The notes beneath the pieces were generated by a model. The model searched no databases, had not been told where the DNA came from, and was given only the letters and a program-made list of their open reading frames with translations. A stretch of 64,000 nucleotides of DNA, taken from contig CM037789.1 of NCBI GenBank assembly GCA_021229015.1, positions 33,182,346 through 33,246,345 of the forward strand. Direction: 5' to 3'. This stretch comes from Solen grandis. Taxonomy: Eukaryota; Mollusca; Bivalvia; Adapedonta; Solenidae. This document shows positions 41,101 through 49,901 of the stretch, in pieces; the first letter of the stretch is position 1; each line of letters begins with the position of its first letter. Position numbers and translations under genes: made by a program.

Positions 41101-44100
41101 TTATAAATAAAAATGTTTGATGCTTCAAAATTATTGAACAGAAAGAAGTCCAAATAGCAGTCATTACCTGTACTGTGAAATACATCACTGTCAGTTAATA
41201 CATTTCAGGAATGTTGTATTTTATCCATTGTTCCGATTATAGCTTGCATGTCAGTGATTGATCATTTCTAACTCCAAATTATCCAAATGTCATGGTAAAC
41301 AACTTCTCAAGCGATGAGTTGAAGACAGTGCAGTAACATGGCAATTTGTGGGGGTCCAGTGGTTAGCTTAAATGACTGCAGATCCAAAGGTTATGGGTTC
41401 AAACCTTTTGGGACAGTAATCATTCACAACTTTCCAAGACTCAAAGTACTGGTCCAACCCCAGGACCATCAATAAGGATTAGTACATATAAGTGATAAGA
41501 AATTGTTCTCAGTAGGCTTATAAAAAAATGTGTTTGAGCTAATAATCCAGTCCCTGGCGTCTTGTACTTACAGAGTGTCCAGACAGATTCAGGGATCCCC
41601 ATGGCACTGAAATACACCACTAAACAGAACCACTCTGTCAGTGAGGACCTGCTCAGTGAAATGGTACGTCTGTCTGTATATTCCTTAACTCTGTCTTTTA
41701 CCCTGCTGTCTCCCTATATCTGTCTTCATACCATTCTGTCTCAGTACTCACTCAGATCGTCTGACTATTTTCATCTGCCCATTTTCCTGTATCAGTTTTT
41801 CTGTTAATCTCTATTCTTCTCCACTTTCTGTTCTGTTAACTTAGAAATTTTGATTAAATTTTTGCATGCAACGTACTTTCATGCTTATATCTCAGAATCC
41901 AAGCATGTGATTGATTTAAATTTAATTTGGGGACTTAAAGATAATTTGATGGAATATATCAAGATGGCCACTTTTTAACTTTGAAATTTTGGTTAACGTT
42001 TTGTATGCAAGGAATTTCATGCTTATATTTCAGTAACCAGGCATGGGTTTGATTTTAAACTTCTTTAATATGTTCAGTGGTATCATACTATAGTGGCAGA
42101 TAGTTTTTGAACTGAATATAATGCAGAATGGGGCCACTTTTTGACTTAGACTTTTTGGTTGAAGTTTTGCATGCAAGCTACTATCCAGCTTATTATCTCA
42201 GAAATTGTTCATGGTATTGACTGGAAAGTTTAGGAGTTTGTTCAGGGGCATCAGAAAACCAGGGAGGATAACTCTTAGACTGACCTTTATACTAATTATG
42301 GCCCTTTTCTAACTTGGATACTTGTTAAAGTTAGCATGCACAGTGCTATTATGCTTATGTCTCAGTAACTAGGATTGATTTTAGACTTCATAAAAATATT
42401 AAGGGTTATCAGACTATCAAAGTATATCATTTTTGACTATTATTATATGCAGGGTAAATGAAGGGCAAGAATCGAAATAGATTTCATTTGATTTACCAAC
42501 AAGCATTTTGAAGAGTTGAGCGTGCTGTCGTCTGACAGCTCTTGTTGTATTCATCAGTAATATAGGTCACCTTTCATCAAGTTTCATTGTGTAGTTAAGA
42601 AAGTAATATACGCTATTAAGTACAACATCCTTACATCTAAGATCATATTTGATCATCAGAAGTTTTGTAAAACAAGCCCTTGACCCCTGGGTACCCTGAT
42701 GTGTTACAGAAGAAGCTGAGTGACTTCTACCGCAGTTCTCCTGACTGGATCACATTCCCACACTCCTGGCACCCAGGCATCACATACCTGGAGAAACTGA
42801 AGGTCAGTCTCTCATGTCACTTTTTGTTATTCACCTGCTGTAAGCAGAGGTCACACATAGGGATCACTTTTCTGTTGTCTGTCTGTCTGTCACACTTTTT
42901 CCGTCACACTGCGGCCTGTAACACACATGTTCCAAAGAACACTCTTGTTCTTGGATTATACAGGTGTCAACCTCACATGTCAGGATTTCTGTGTTATATG
43001 GGAGTCGTTATCTTGTGTCCAGGCCCCATGTTCTTAAAAATAAAAATGGTACTTAAGTATGATTTTCTCACTAATATTCAAACTATGCCTGTTAGTTCAA
43101 TAGTGGTTTGAGTATGATACTGAAATTTGAGCCTGCGATCATACTTAAGTAGTTTCAAGAACATGGGGCCTGCTGTTTTTAAAATCTATATTTACGACAG
43201 TGGCCAAATATTGCACTAACAAAATCAATGACATCAATCTATTAATGTGACATGGCAGGTGTCCAGAGCACAACATTTGTGTGTGTGGTTATTTTTTTCT
43301 ATTGGCAACATGTAGTGAAATTTGGCCGATGCCAAAGAGATGCCACACATAATGACGGCAGTAATGGTCTGATGATTTTAAGTGCACCATGTTGGTTTAT
43401 TCAAAGTATACAACCAAAACATTAGATTTTCGGTTTACTGTGCCACATAGATGGGTTTTAACAAATGTGATTTCGCAGAAGTGCAGCTTGAAGTTTTGCC
43501 GCTGCCTTGCCGCTGATGCACATACAGATTTTCAGCTTTATTCTGGGATCGGGCACATTTGTCGTTCTGTCTGGGGTTGTTCTAGGAACAGTTACATAAT
43601 AATTATGATCCATATAGTCCCATATAAGATATAAATGATGATGTTTGTAATGATGAGCAATGAGAAGATAAACCATGCTTATCAAATAACACACGTAGAT
43701 TGTAGATAAATGTAGCATACAAATGATATTAAATGTTTCTCTCATTATTTAGGACTCACACTCGTCCTATTCCATCACATCATGTCCAGTCCAACACTCC
43801 CATTACATGAAGACAAGGTGGGACACTGGGGAATTGATTACTTTTTGTGATAGATCTAATTTCTGTTCTCTCTTGTGCAGGAAATGGTGAAACTTTTTTT
43901 AGTGTTACAAAATTAAGTTTAGGATGTTATGATCAAGGTCACTGTCACTATAAATAGAAATTGGAATAAATTGTTAAATGAAATTTGCTGATTTTGTGTG
44001 TGATTGCCTTTGTTTTCAGACTTCATTAAACAACAAACTGCCCGAGGACCAGATGGAATGTGGAACATTCCTAGATTTTGTTCACCATGTGCTGACCATG

Positions 44101-44109
44101 AAAGTGTGA
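32026..44109 (+). CDS. MPND: MPND-like JAMM/MPN-domain protein, nine 3' exons (5' end missing)
   Basis: Nine exons with GT-AG borders and matching phases (32026-32164, 33688-33784, 35032-35104, 36200-36276, 37155-37323, 37873-37943, 41574-41663, 42710-42802, 44020-44109) join into 298 codons plus TGA. The product has a basic linker, then an MPN domain starting near '[21 protein letters not shown]', then a helical C-terminal part. The zinc-protease residues are all present: Glu of SEVVG (35059-35061), His-Ser-His of GWYHSHP (37203-37211), and Ser and Asp of SVRD (37233-37244), giving HSH-x7-SxxD. The order [32 protein letters not shown] follows vertebrate MPND more closely than MYSM1 or AMSH. 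Vertebrate MPND carries an N-terminal RAMA domain. It is not visible here, so the 5' exons lie upstream in gaps or in the unreliable stretch, or were lost. Likely role, by family: nuclear or chromatin-linked JAMM isopeptidase. The catalytic set suggests activity but does not prove it. Confidence 0.93.
32255..32630. repeat. Repeats with 'gcaaacagagcagaccc' arms
   Basis: Two copies of the 'ttggcaaacagagcagaccc' / 'gatcagacagc' motif at about 32,262 and 32,401. The same motif recurs at 40,708, 58,505 and 59,068, so this is a dispersed family in the window. Confidence 0.5.
32636..33320. repeat. Intronic tandem repeat (~155-165 bp, ~4 diverged copies)
   Basis: Units share 'cttatgactaatagaagaaccc' type sequence and 'tctcaaaggtcaaggtca' (about 32,854, 33,019, 33,169). 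It opens with a 'tcggtcggtcggt' run and closes with a hairpin 'acaagtcagtag...ctactgacttgt' near 33,269-33,316. It lies in the first visible MPND intron. Confidence 0.65.
33688..33784 (+). CDS. MPND: MPND exon b: entry to MPN domain
   Basis: Acceptor tctacag, donor ATG|gtgagc. It encodes [20 protein letters not shown] then [12 protein letters not shown], matching the family's 'LVEVTSFxxxxKFQPFxVxVSSNxLxLL' pattern just before the domain. It ends in phase 0. Confidence 0.93.
35032..35104 (+). CDS. MPND: MPND exon c: catalytic Glu of the MPN domain
   Basis: Acceptor gttacag, donor CAGC|gtatgt. It encodes [20 protein letters not shown] and STQ. The SEVVGYLGG segment carries the conserved JAMM glutamate. 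The single leftover C joins the next exon to make His. Confidence 0.95.
35830..36090. repeat. Dispersed repeat ('cccctctgaaaatt' family)
   Basis: Related to 54,195-54,420 in the same orientation, sharing 'ttcccctctgaaaatt', 'attccccaaagaaaagaa' and 'tttctccccaaagt'. An inverted relative may lie at about 36,890-37,075 ('ttttctgaggggaagaatc'). Confidence 0.5.
36200..36276 (+). CDS. MPND: MPND exon d: MPN core strands
   Basis: Acceptor gttacag, donor GAG|gtgcgt. It encodes [18 protein letters not shown] and NAPVVEEE, matching the AFPCR(S/C)RL...EEE segment of MPND. It ends in phase 0. Confidence 0.94.
37155..37323 (+). CDS. MPND: MPND exon e: HSH-x7-SxxD metal site
   Basis: Acceptor catag, donor AATT|gtaagt. 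It encodes [20 protein letters not shown] followed by [20 protein letters not shown] and the FPCVGIIN strand. His, His, Ser and Asp of the JAMM signature are all here in canonical spacing, so the zinc site is not degenerate. Confidence 0.97.
37430..37705 (+). mobile_element. tRNA-derived SINE
   Basis: Pol III A-box-like 'tgaccaagtgg' and a clean B box 'ggttcgatcc' (37483-37492), then the body shared with copies at 52,803 and 59,083: 'ggtgtcagaataatatgact', 'gggtgtggtatcatg', 'tgtctcaagtagacat'. It lies in an MPND intron. Confidence 0.75.
37873..37943 (+). CDS. MPND: MPND exon f: SPYY/MVMPPP segment
   Basis: Acceptor tcgacag, donor GAT|gtaagt. With the leftover T it reads [20 protein letters not shown] then PPPD, matching the 'CSPYYSGNP...SKISPFWVMPPP' part of the family. 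It ends in phase 0. Confidence 0.94.
37960..38070 (+). mobile_element. Truncated SINE copy (5' part)
   Basis: 'gttgtgggttggatcccagg' (B-box-like) and 'actggtaccatagagcttca', 'gtgctcagtatttagca' match the head of the SINE family at 59,083. Confidence 0.5.
39100..39232 (+). mobile_element. Truncated SINE copy (3' part)
   Basis: 'gtagttccaggactggttga' and 'gtctcaggataaagtgactg' match the body of the SINE at 59,083, ending in 'caaagaaacaaaaat'. Confidence 0.5.
39806..40044. mobile_element. TTAA-bounded foldback MITE (piggyBac-like), copy 1
   Basis: 239 bases bounded by TTAA. Left end TTAACCCTTTCCCTCATA, right end the near-complement ctatggggaagggttaa. The centre is a long hairpin: 'gcgaacagcataaaacc' then 'gatcagcctgcgag', a short loop, and the exact complement. 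No coding capacity. TTAA targets plus CCC-starting ends suggest mobilisation by a piggyBac-type transposase (inference). Confidence 0.8.
40738..40976. mobile_element. TTAA foldback MITE, copy 2
   Basis: Same 239-base length and orientation as the copy at 39,806, about 95% alike by eye. It is inserted inside a 'gcaaacagagcagaccc' repeat (40,708), splitting it from '...ttctgatctgtgtctg' at 40,984. Confidence 0.8.
41350..41500 (+). mobile_element. Possible tRNA-related SINE
   Basis: 'gtccagtggttagcttaa' (A-box-like) and 'ggttatgggttcaaacctt' (B-box-like), then 'actggtccaaccccagg'. A similar head occurs at 54,795. It is weakly conserved. Confidence 0.4.
41574..41663 (+). CDS. MPND: MPND exon g: post-catalytic helix region
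   Basis: Acceptor cttacag, donor ATG|gtacgt, 90 bases in phase 0. It encodes [20 protein letters not shown] and [10 protein letters not shown], matching the family's 'DYGIPMxVxxxYxxDxxLxxDxLxEM'. The preceding intron, 3.6 kb, is full of MITEs and SINEs. Confidence 0.93.
41845..42550. repeat. Intronic tandem repeat (~140-165 bp, four to five diverged copies)
   Basis: 'tgcatgcaa...catgcttatatctcag' recurs at about 41,863, 42,003, 42,168 and 42,333, each followed by a 'gccactttt' or 'ggcccttttc' block. It ends with 'gtgctgtcgtctgacagctc', a typical end of such mollusc repeats. Confidence 0.6.
42710..42802 (+). CDS. MPND: MPND exon h
   Basis: Acceptor gttacag, donor AAG|gtcagt, 93 bases in phase 0. 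It encodes [20 protein letters not shown] then [11 protein letters not shown], matching 'LVEFYKGSPDLVxxxxxWxxxxTYLDKLK' of MPND. Confidence 0.94.
42835..42960. repeat. Dispersed repeat shared with 51,870-52,010
   Basis: 'cacctgctgtaagcagaggt' and 'agaacactcttgtt' match 'cacctgttgttagcagaggt' and 'agagaacactcttgtt' at 51,880-52,005, with a 'tctgtctgtctgtc' run inside both. Confidence 0.6.
43021..43171. mobile_element. Small MITE with AGGCCCCATGTTCTT ends
   Basis: 151 bases bounded by AGGCCCCATGTTCTT and its exact complement. A second inner pair (acttaagtatgat / atcatacttaagt) extends the foldback. Confidence 0.75.
43180..43600. repeat. Dispersed repeat shared with 60,590-60,800
   Basis: Shares 'acatgtag.gaattt', 'ccgatgcc...gatgcc', 'tttaa.aatgtgatttcgcagaa' and 'ccgctgatgc.catac..attttcagcttta' with 60,601-60,800. 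No TIR was identified. Confidence 0.5.
44020..44109 (+). CDS. MPND: MPND terminal coding exon
   Basis: Acceptor tgttttcag. It encodes [20 protein letters not shown] then VHHVLTMKV and a TGA stop. The C-terminal end is about the length of vertebrate MPND. The 3' UTR follows. Confidence 0.9.
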   Translation, partial: TSLNNKLPEDQMECGTFLDFVHHVLTMKV

Positions 44110-44405
44110 AATGAAGGAACACAACTTCTGTAGGACTGTCTCAATTGGATTGACAAGGGAGATAATCCAAACTAATGTGTCGCTAAGAATACTGTTACTA
44201 GGCAGGGCATGGTACAGTTGACTCTGTCAGGGAGGCCACTTATGTTAACAGTCTGCTGTGCCTAGCAACTGGACTGTTTCAAGCTGCTAGGATAAACTGC
44301 TCCAAGCTGCTTGGATAAACTGTTTCAAGCTGCTAGGATAAAGATTCCTAAACATACATTCAAATACATTCTGAAGGACTGAAATGCCTTGTGTATAAAA
44401 TTTCA

Positions 44406-44439
<34 letters not shown>

Positions 44440-44441
44440 AT
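44406..44441. repeat. AT dinucleotide microsatellite
   Basis: Alternating TA run in the presumed MPND 3' UTR. Confidence 0.85.
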
Positions 44442-44721
44442 TTTTGTAGATCAAATATTCTTTTAAATTTGCATTGTCTATAGTTATAAAACAAAAGAAG
44501 GACATGAAAATTCACTGATCTATTGCTGAAAAAAGCCTTATTACATTTCTAAAAATTCTAAAATCGTTTCAAAAACACAAAATGAAATATTCAGCATTTT
44601 TCCAAGGTCAGGCATTTTTAAAGTCCTTGAGTATATATTTCTTCCATTCAGAAGGCTAAGTGGCATTTTCCTTTGATCTCTTGCCTAGGTAGGTCATCCT
44701 GTGGTAGTTACAGACTACTAA

Positions 44722-44727
44722 AATAAA
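44722..44727 (+). terminator. Candidate polyadenylation signal AATAAA
   Basis: First clear AATAAA after the MPND stop codon, about 610 bases downstream, followed by a GT-rich stretch (ggtttgtttttg). This is motif evidence only. Confidence 0.45.
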
Positions 44728-44745
44728 GGTTTGTTTTTGAAAATA

Positions 44746-45171
44746 ACGGGTTTTAACCATAGTAAATCATTTTTCATTGTCATTTACATTATGTTACAAT
44801 TTCCTGGTTTGTTATTCCCCAAACAGCTGCTGTTGAGTGAAAAGCAATATTTGTCTAAGATTATTTTATAAACATCCCAAGCAGAAGGTACTAGTCCAAC
44901 CCTAGAACTACTGAGAGGCTAAATCTGAAAATGTTTCTTGTACTGGAGAAATATGCTGCTGTACATAGAACTTTTTTATTTGAAGAAAACAGTTCTTGGA
45001 TATAGAAGTTGTAATACATTGTACTTCACACTAATGTGTTCAGAATTCCATTCATGTTTACGAGAGGGTACAGTGGTCACCTGTCCAGACACGTGGGTTT
45101 TCTCTTGGCCCTACGGTTTCTTCTGGAAATTATGACCACATAAGCTGTTATCAGAGCCATTGAAAATGATT
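44746..45171. other. Intergenic, nothing recognised
   Basis: AT-rich sequence with no exon or repeat boundary seen. Confidence 0.4.
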
Positions 45172-46049
45172 TACCGTAAACACTCATGTATTGTGTGCAT
45201 TTCTATGACTTCAATTTTGATTTCCGAGAAGGGGTGCGCACAATACATGAAAATTCGGTTTTTCCTTCGTGTTTCCAAACTTTACCCCACCCACTAGGAA
45301 GCGATATCGGCAATCGGCAAAGTCTGTATGATTTGTATTCATATTTTAAATTGGTATTAAAGCTCTATCGTATAAATTTGCCAGAAAATTGTTGTCTGTT
45401 TGTGATTTCTTCAATATAATTGTGAAAGAAATGCTTATGAAACCATTGTACTTGTTTGTTTATATATCACTGTGAATCACCCAGAACAGTACTGTACTGT
45501 ACTTTACATAATAATTCATTGACATGAAGCCAAAGGCGATATTCGCATCTTCATTACTGAGACAAACCATGACTGTCATTATGATATGGTTATACAATCA
45601 GCTGATTGTTTATAGTACATTCAGATGATATTCTACCTAGTTAGTTCCATTTTGGACAGAACTGTTCGGTTAAAGATAATTGTGTACTTCAAATTTCATT
45701 TGGAAAGGAGCTTGCGACAAACAAGCAACAAAGCGTCAACGTTTGAAGACAATTACTCAAACTATTGGCCATAATGAACATTAATGTAACAATGCAAGCT
45801 GAATGTGGATACTAGAGGTGTGAATTATGATCATCGCATGACGGACTTTGGAAGCAGTAGAACTTTTGTTACCTGTAGTTCAATCGAATATCCGCAAAAC
45901 AACGTGGCCGAACAAAATGGCAGCCTCCTCGATGTACGAAAAATAAGTGCGCATTATAGAAGGGAAATAGATTTTTACCAAGGTTTTGAAGCTCAAACAC
46001 GGGATGCGCACTATACATGAGTGCGCACAATACATGAGTGTTTACGGTA
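45172..46049. mobile_element. 0.88-kb element with 24-bp perfect TIR
   Basis: Left end TACCGTAAACACTCATG (45172 onward, 24 bases) is the exact reverse complement of 46026-46049. Sub-terminal copies of 'gcgcacaatacatga' occur at both ends. Flanking TA on each side is consistent with a TA target duplication. No transposase frame: probably a non-autonomous DNA transposon. Confidence 0.8.
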
Positions 46050-46437
46050 TATAAGTTGTGAGAACATGCTTAATAATCCATGTAAAATGAACAGTTTTTT
46101 ACTTTTGAAGAAATTGATGAATTAATCATTCACTAGATCACTTGAATGTATGTATGTGTAGGTCTTCAAGTTGGTTTGAAAATTTATGTTTTTCAAAATT
46201 TAGACCTACTTTTACGCTGTTTGTAACAAGTTTCTGCAACTTATGCTTAGGTCTCTAAATTAATCCTAGCTGGACAGGACTTTGTAGGTTGAATATGGTT
46301 GTTTCCATCAGGGTTTGAACTCTTCACCTCTGCATCCAAAGTCACAAAACCCCACCAATAATTACTGTTTTCAAATCAATATATTGATAAAGTTTACATG
46401 TGAACATTGTACTATGAGCTTTATGTGATGACATACT
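46050..46437. other. Intergenic, nothing recognised
   Basis: No exon or repeat boundary seen between the two elements. Confidence 0.4.
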
Positions 46438-48917
46438 TTAACCCTTTGCCTTATATCTACATGTTTTGATGCCTCATCAGACAGAGGAGTATTGTAGCTT
46501 AGATTTTACAGTCAGTTTCTACAGTAATGTATCTCAGATTCTACAGTAATGTAGCTCAGATTTTACAGTCAGTTTCTACAGTAACTTAGCTCAGGTTCTA
46601 CAGTAATGTAGCTCAGATTCTACTGTCAGTTTCTACAGTAACTTAGCTCAGATTCTACAGTAATGTAGCTCAGATTCTACAGTCAGTTTCTACAGTAACT
46701 TAGCTCAGGTTCTACAGTAATATGGCTCAGATTCTACAGTAACTTAGCTCAGTTTCTACAGTAATGTAGCTCAGATTCTACAGTAACTTAGCTCAGTTTC
46801 TACAGTAATGTGGCTCAGATTCTGCAGTAACTTAGCTCAGTTTCTACAGTAATGTAGCTCAGATTCTACAGTAACTTAGCACAATTTCTACAGTAATGTG
46901 GCTCAGATTCTACAGTAACTTAGCACAATTTCTACAGTAATGTGGCTCAGATTCTGCAGTAACTTAGCTCAGATTCTACAGTAATGTGGCTCAGATTCTA
47001 CAGTAACTTAGCTCAGTTTCTACAGTAATGTAGCTCAGATTCTACAGTAACTTAGCTCAGATTCTACAGTAACTTAGCTCAGTTTCTACAGTAATGTGGC
47101 TCAGATTCTACAGTAACTTAGCTCAGTTTCTACAGTAACTTAGCTCAGATTCTACAGTAACTTAGCTCAGTTTCTACAGTAATGTGGCTCAGATTCTACA
47201 GTAACTTAGCTCAGTTTCTACAGTAATGTGGCTCAGATTCTACAGTAACTTAGCTCAGTTTCTACAGTAATGTGGCTCAGATTCTACAGTAACTTAGCTC
47301 AGTTTCTACAGTAATGTGGCTCAGATTCTACAGTAACTTAGGTCAGTTTCTACAGTAATGTGGCTCAGATTCTACAGTAACTTAGCTCAGTTTCTACAGT
47401 AACTTAGCTCAGTTTCTACAGTAACTTAGCTCAGTTTCTACAGTAATGTGGCTCAGATTCTACAGTAACTTAGCTCAGTTTCTACAGTATGTGGCTCAGA
47501 TTCTACAGTAACTTAGCTCAGTTTCTACAGTAATGTAGCTCAGATTCTACAGTAACTTAGGTCAGTTTCTACAGTATGTGGCTCAGATTCTACAGTAACT
47601 TAGCTCAGTTTCTACAGTAATGTGGCTCAGATTCTACAGTAACTTAGCTCAGTTTCTACAGTAACTTAGCTCAGTTTCTACAGTAATGTGGCTCAGATTC
47701 TACAGTAACTTAGCTCAGTTTCTACAGTAATGTGGCTCAGATTCTACAGTAACTTAGCTCAGTTTCTACAGTATGTGGCTCAGATTCTACAGTAACTTAG
47801 CTCAGTTTCTACAGTAATGTAGCTCAGATTCTACAGTAACTTAGCTCAGTTTCTACAGTAATGTGGCTCAGATTCTACAGTAACTTAGCTCAGTTTCTAC
47901 AGTAATGTGGCTCAGATTCTACAGTAACTTAGCTCAGTTTCTACAGTAATGTGGCTCAGATTCTACAGTAACTTAGCTCAGTTTCTACAGTATGTGGCTC
48001 AGATTCTACAGTAACTTAGCTCAGTTTCTACAGTATGTGGCTCAGATTCTACAGTAACTTAGCTCAGTTTCTACAGTAATGTGGCTCAGATTCTACAGTA
48101 ACTTAGCTCAGTTTCTACAGTATGTGGCTCAGATTCTACAGTAACTTAGCTCAGTTTCTACAGTAATGTGGCTCAGATTCTACAGTAACTTAGCTCAGTT
48201 TCTACAGTAACTTAGCTCAGATTCTACAGTATGTGGCTCAGATTCTACAGTAACTTAGCTCAGATTCTACAGTATGTGGCTCAGATTCTACAGTAATGTA
48301 GCTCAGATTCTACAGTAACTTAGCTCAGTTTCTACAGTAATGTGGCTCAGATTCTACAGTAACTTAGCTCAGTTTCTACAGTAATGTGGCTCAGATTCTA
48401 CAGTAACTTAGCTCAGATTCTACAGTAATGTAGCTCAGATTCTACAGTAACTTAGCTCAGATTCTACAGTAATGTAGCTCAGATTCTACAGTAACTTAGC
48501 TCAGATTCTACAGTAATGTAGCTCAGATTCTACAGTAACTTAGCTCAGATTCTACAGTAATGTAGCTCAGATTCTACAGTAACTTAGCTCAGATTCTACA
48601 GTAATGTGGCTCAGATTCTACAGTAACTTAGCTCAGATTCCATAGTAATGTAGCTCAGATTCTACAGTAACTTAGCTCAGATTCTATAGTAATGTAGCTC
48701 AGATTCTACAGTAACTTAGCTCAGATTCTACAGTAATGTAGCTCAGATTCTACAGTAACTTAGCTCAGATTCTACAGTAATGTGGCTCAGATTCTACAGT
48801 CTACATGCCAAAAAAAAAATCCATTGTTTCATATACCATTTAAACTTCAGTAACTTTATACTCATCAAGTCATAAATTTGTACATTTGTACATGAATATT
48901 CATGAGGTAAAGGGTTA
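46438..48917. mobile_element. MITE-like ends enclosing the 22-bp satellite
   Basis: TTAACCCTTTGCCTTATATC at the left and 'catgaggtaaagggtta' at the right form a 12-base inverted pair with one mismatch and resemble the ends of the TTAA MITE family. The satellite fills almost all of the interior. The right TTAA is TTAC here, so the border is imperfect. Confidence 0.5.
46491..48800. repeat. 22-bp satellite, ~105 units, with 44-bp dimer order
   Basis: Two monomer types, 'cagattctacagtaacttag'+'ct' and 'cagtttctacagtaatgtgg'+'ct', alternate through most of the 2.3 kb, giving a 44-bp higher-order unit. The edges hold less regular variants (gtagct, tcagtttc). Stops in every frame rule out coding. 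Confidence 0.95.
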
Positions 48918-49403
48918 CTAGGGAATTCTTGTTATACATTTTAAGCACTTTGATATAATGTTATGACTAGAATTGGATGTTATAAGTCTGTTCTCCACTG
49001 TTTCAAATATATAGGGCAAGTACATTACATATCACTGTTAGAAAATTGATTTTCCTTTTATGAAAGGAAAATTACTGGTTAATGTTTAGAAATAATTACG
49101 TACCAAAGTATGTCTATAATAAATTGATGATTTTCTGGAACAGGTAGTTACATAGCTCATAATTTATTCAAAATACACTATGTTAACACTTTGAAGTTTG
49201 TGATTTCAGAAATGTTGAATTTCTGATATTACCTTTTGATTTATTTACAAGCTTTGTGCTTCTTTCTCTATAAACAGACAACATTTTGTTATTTCTATGA
49301 TAATGTATCCAGGGTTGGTGAGAACACCGATATGCCCGGCAACTCCTTGATATGTTGCTTCTTTATTCTCATGCAATTAAGTTTCAGGATTTTCCTTTGA
49401 TTT
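48918..49403. other. Intergenic, nothing recognised
   Basis: AT-rich sequence without exon signals. Confidence 0.4.
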
Positions 49404-49606
49404 TTAACCCTTTCCCTCATAGAGGACACCATGAAAAGACCTTTGCGAACAGCATAAAACCAGATCAGCCTGCGAGTAACTTGCAGGCTGATCAGGTTTT
49501 ATGCTGTTAGCTGCATTAAATTGGTTTAACTGTGGTTTTCTGCAGATCAGGCTTTATGTGATACCTATTTAGGGCGTCAAAATGGGTTATATGAGGGAAA
49601 GGTTAA
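49404..49606. mobile_element. TTAA foldback MITE, copy 3 (shortened)
   Basis: Same family as 39,806 but in opposite orientation and 203 bases long. It keeps the TTAACCCTTTCCCTCATA end, the 'gatcagcctgcgag' hairpin and the 'tatgagggaaaggttaa' end. Confidence 0.8.
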
Positions 49607-49901
49607 ATGTGGATCAAATGACCGCTTTATATATAGATGAAAGGACAGATTTGATATATTTTGAGGTCATTTAGAGAATTTGAGGGTTGATATGGGCAAT
49701 TTTTGCACAATGAAAAACCCTGATGTTTTCATTTTTAATGGCTCATCATTATTAACAGAATATTGATCTGACTAGATAAAAGTGCATTTAAAACCACCAG
49801 AATCTCCTGTTCGCAAATTTAACAAAATCATGATAAATTATTTCCCACTGTTTTTTGTGCTTTTTGCATGTTTATTATAGGCCATTAGTTGTTGGTTTTT
49901 T

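Larger units (their letters stand above)
44110..44745 (+). other. Probable 3' UTR of the MPND gene
   Basis: Non-coding sequence follows the TGA. It holds a 31-bp-type direct repeat (three copies of a 'gtttcaagctgctaggata' motif, about 44272-44342), an AT dinucleotide run at about 44406-44441, and a candidate AATAAA. The extent is inferred from that signal. Confidence 0.5.

Noticed and set aside
42680..43111. 143-codon open frame overlapping an MPND exon
   Set aside because: It is exon 42,710-42,802 read through its GT donor into intron and repeat DNA.
46491..48800. CRISPR-like regular array
   Set aside because: Units are 22-bp tandem monomers without unique spacers, in a eukaryotic genome.
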